From positions 1-24,265 of the forward strand of contig CANJJY010000012.1 in the NCBI GenBank assembly GCA_947474445.1: 24,265 nt of DNA. The letters run 5' to 3'. Both the position numbers and the translations under genes were made by a program. Source of the DNA: Oligoflexaceae bacterium (GTDB lineage Bacteria > Bdellovibrionota_B > Oligoflexia > Oligoflexales > Oligoflexaceae). Under the pieces are notes generated by a model. That model was given only the letters and a program-made list of their open reading frames with translations, was not told where the DNA came from and ran no database searches. Shown piece after piece: positions 23,014-24,265 of this stretch (position 1 is its first letter; every line of letters begins with the position of its first letter).

Positions 23014-23645
23014 CGGCGGCAGGGCACAAAGCGAAAGACCAGCCTGGAGACGTTCACTTGGTTGCTGCTGTCGCGATCGGCCGACCGTCTCGCCTGTGCT
23101 TCCATTTGATCGATTCGCAGCGTCAGTCTCTGACCGCAGACGGTCGATTGTTCGCTATGATTCATCTGATAGGGACCTTTGCCCTTGAAGTCTTTGGCGC
23201 GGAGGACGTCAGGCCATCGGCTTTCAAAGCTATTATTACCCTCTTCGCTACTCACAAAGCCCCTGACTTTTACTTTTACATAGTCATCGAGCGAGAAAGC
23301 ACTTTCAAACTTTACGCGATCGATCGTCATCGAAAAGCCATCGAGTTGATAGGGCTGATCAAAAGAAAATCCGACGCGACCGCTGCACAGAGCGGTAACG
23401 ATTCTTTCATTGTCATTAGCCGTCGTTGAAACGCTGGCGAAAGCGGTGTTGCTGAAATCGATGGTGAGTGCATCATTTTCGAAGAAAACATCGGGAGAAT
23501 TGAGATTGTCGTCGATGGTTTTTTGAAGCCTATCCTTCTTAACGCAGGCGCTCATCACCGGAGCCTCAATGATCTTGCCGTAAGCCAAGGGTACTACGCT
23601 CGAACTCAGAATGAGAATCGCCGCGACGATCAACATGCTTTTCAT
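23010..23645 (-). CDS. small secreted protein, unknown function, coupled to the propeller lipoprotein
   Basis: The 211-residue product has a Sec signal peptide (about 1-23, ending AYG). Four cysteines (C34, C87, C170, C209) could form two disulphides. The mature part looks beta-rich (for example YVKVKVRGFVSSEE and RLTLRIDQME) and ends in VSRLVFRFVPCRR. No family was recognised. AGAGG lies seven bases before the ATG. Its TGA overlaps the ATG of the large lipoprotein gene, so the two are probably made together and may work as a complex in the envelope. Confidence 0.78.
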   Translation of the reverse strand: MKSMLIVAAILILSSSVVPLAYGKIIEAPVMSACVKKDRLQKTIDDNLNSPDVFFENDALTIDFSNTAFASVSTTANDNERIVTALCSGRVGFSFDQPYQLDGFSMTIDRVKFESAFSLDDYVKVKVRGFVSSEEGNNSFESRWPDVLRAKDFKGKGPYQMNHSEQSTVCGQRLTLRIDQMEAQARRSADRDSSNQVNVSRLVFRFVPCRR

Positions 23646-23685
23646 GCAGATGCCTCTTCAGTGATAGGAAGGTGTAATGATCTCA

Positions 23686-23715
23686 TTTATAAATCAGGGT
23701 GAGGCGTCTTGGCAA
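23686..23715 (-). promoter_or_regulatory. possible sigma70-like promoter for the secreted-protein/lipoprotein pair
   Basis: On the minus strand TTGCCA (23715-23710) and TATAAA (23691-23686) are spaced by 18 bases; each matches five of six or nearly so. The position, about 40 bases before the ATG at 23645, is suitable. Found by eye. Confidence 0.42.
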
Positions 23716-23777
23716 ACTAAATCAGAACGCGGTGGCCAGGGGAGTGGAGTCGCATTTTCAGCGAACATACAGGATTT

Positions 23778-24265
23778 CTACGAGGCTTTCTTCTCTCTGA
23801 GGATTTTTTCGACCGTCTGCTTGAGCATTTCAGCGTTGTAAGGTTTGAGAATCCAACCTTGAAGCCCAAGCGCTTTAGCCTTTTTCAAAAGTTCGACATC
23901 GCGCGATGCCGTCACCATCACCACGGGAAGTTCGGTGCGGCGATAGCGCTGGCGAATCAGCTGTAGCATTTCTACGCCGTTCATCTCAGGCATATCGAGA
24001 TCGGTCAGAATTAGATCGATCGGCGTTCCTTTCTCAACCAGTCGCAGCGCGGCGTAGGCGTCTTGCGCAAGACTGACTTTATAACCTAGCTTTTCAAGCA
24101 ATTGTCCGGTCGTTCGCCGGTACGTTTCAAGATCATCGACGACGAGAACGGTTTTTTTGCGATCTTGGGGAAAAGCTTCTTTCACGCGATCGGCCGGAGC
24201 CCTGAAACCCTGCTTCGCTGCCACTTGGTAGAGCGCCGCCACGATCTTCGCATCACCTTTGGGAA
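23778..24265 (-). CDS. CheY-like receiver-domain protein, 5' end beyond the window
   Basis: The visible C-terminal part contains one receiver domain: VLVVDD (acidic pocket), phosphoacceptor Asp in LTDLDMPEMNG (residue 81 counted from a GTG at 24242), Thr in VMVTAS and Lys in ILKPYN. The domain ends near the stop, so there is no C-terminal output domain. Upstream of the GTG the frame stays open to the edge of the window (PKGDAKIV just before AALYQVAAKQGFRAP) and no ribosome site is well placed. The true protein therefore probably has a further N-terminal domain, or this is the end of a hybrid protein. It does not neighbour any of the three kinases. Confidence 0.87.
   Translation of the reverse strand, partial: PKGDAKIVAALYQVAAKQGFRAPADRVKEAFPQDRKKTVLVVDDLETYRRTTGQLLEKLGYKVSLAQDAYAALRLVEKGTPIDLILTDLDMPEMNGVEMLQLIRQRYRRTELPVVMVTASRDVELLKKAKALGLQGWILKPYNAEMLKQTVEKILREKKAS

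Noticed and set aside
1..24265. CRISPR arrays, tRNA or rRNA genes
   Set aside because: No regularly spaced repeats and no tRNA-like cloverleaf or rRNA sequence were recognised on either strand.

Overview
The window reads like the chromosome of a free-living Gram-negative bacterium. It carries many Sec-exported and lipobox-bearing proteins, periplasmic CxxCH (haem c) proteins, 7TM-DISM histidine kinases and a DUF1501/DUF1592-type cassette. Together these resemble Bdellovibrionota/Oligoflexia or related former deltaproteobacteria. That placement is an inference from gene content only; there is no rRNA or marker gene to fix it.

Bases 1-3013 form a mobile, visibly AT-richer stretch. An IS2-type IS3-family element (1-1256, minus strand) starts on the first base of the window. 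Its far end supplies the stop codon of a small lipoprotein gene (1254-1850), so that gene is probably truncated. A secreted coiled-coil protein (1916-2392) follows, then a mostly gene-free stretch ending in the C-terminal DNA-binding tail of a serine recombinase (2861-3013, remnant). Bases 3014-5692 hold two membrane proteins on the minus strand that both carry RCK/TrkA domains: an AspT/YidE-type transporter and a two-TM potassium channel. Their 360-bp upstream region is rich in inverted and direct repeats. It also serves a rightward gene for a periplasmic single-CxxCH protein (6053-7228).

Bases 7564-11704 carry two consecutive 7TM-DISM sensor histidine kinases on the plus strand. They run tail to tail into a three-gene minus-strand cassette (15645-11701): a large di-CxxCH DUF1592/DUF1588-like protein, a small lipoprotein, and a Tat-exported DUF1501-family protein. 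The DUF1501 gene is split by a single in-frame TAG that looks like a TGG-to-TAG change. Upstream on the same strand is a histidine kinase followed by a PotD-like solute-binding protein with no permease or ATPase beside it (18421-15781), which suggests a sensory pair rather than an importer.

The last part (18504-23645) has an EamA-family transporter, a 1144-residue Ig-like/beta-propeller lipoprotein, and a small secreted protein translationally coupled to it by an ATGA overlap. A CheY-like receiver protein (23778 to the window edge) is cut by the end of the window. Three histidine kinases but only one receiver protein, not adjacent to any of them, means the kinases are orphans here. The points most worth a second look are the amber-split DUF1501 gene, the kinase/solute-binding pair, the tandem DISM kinases, the repeat-rich 5693-6052 region, and the IS/recombinase debris at the left edge.
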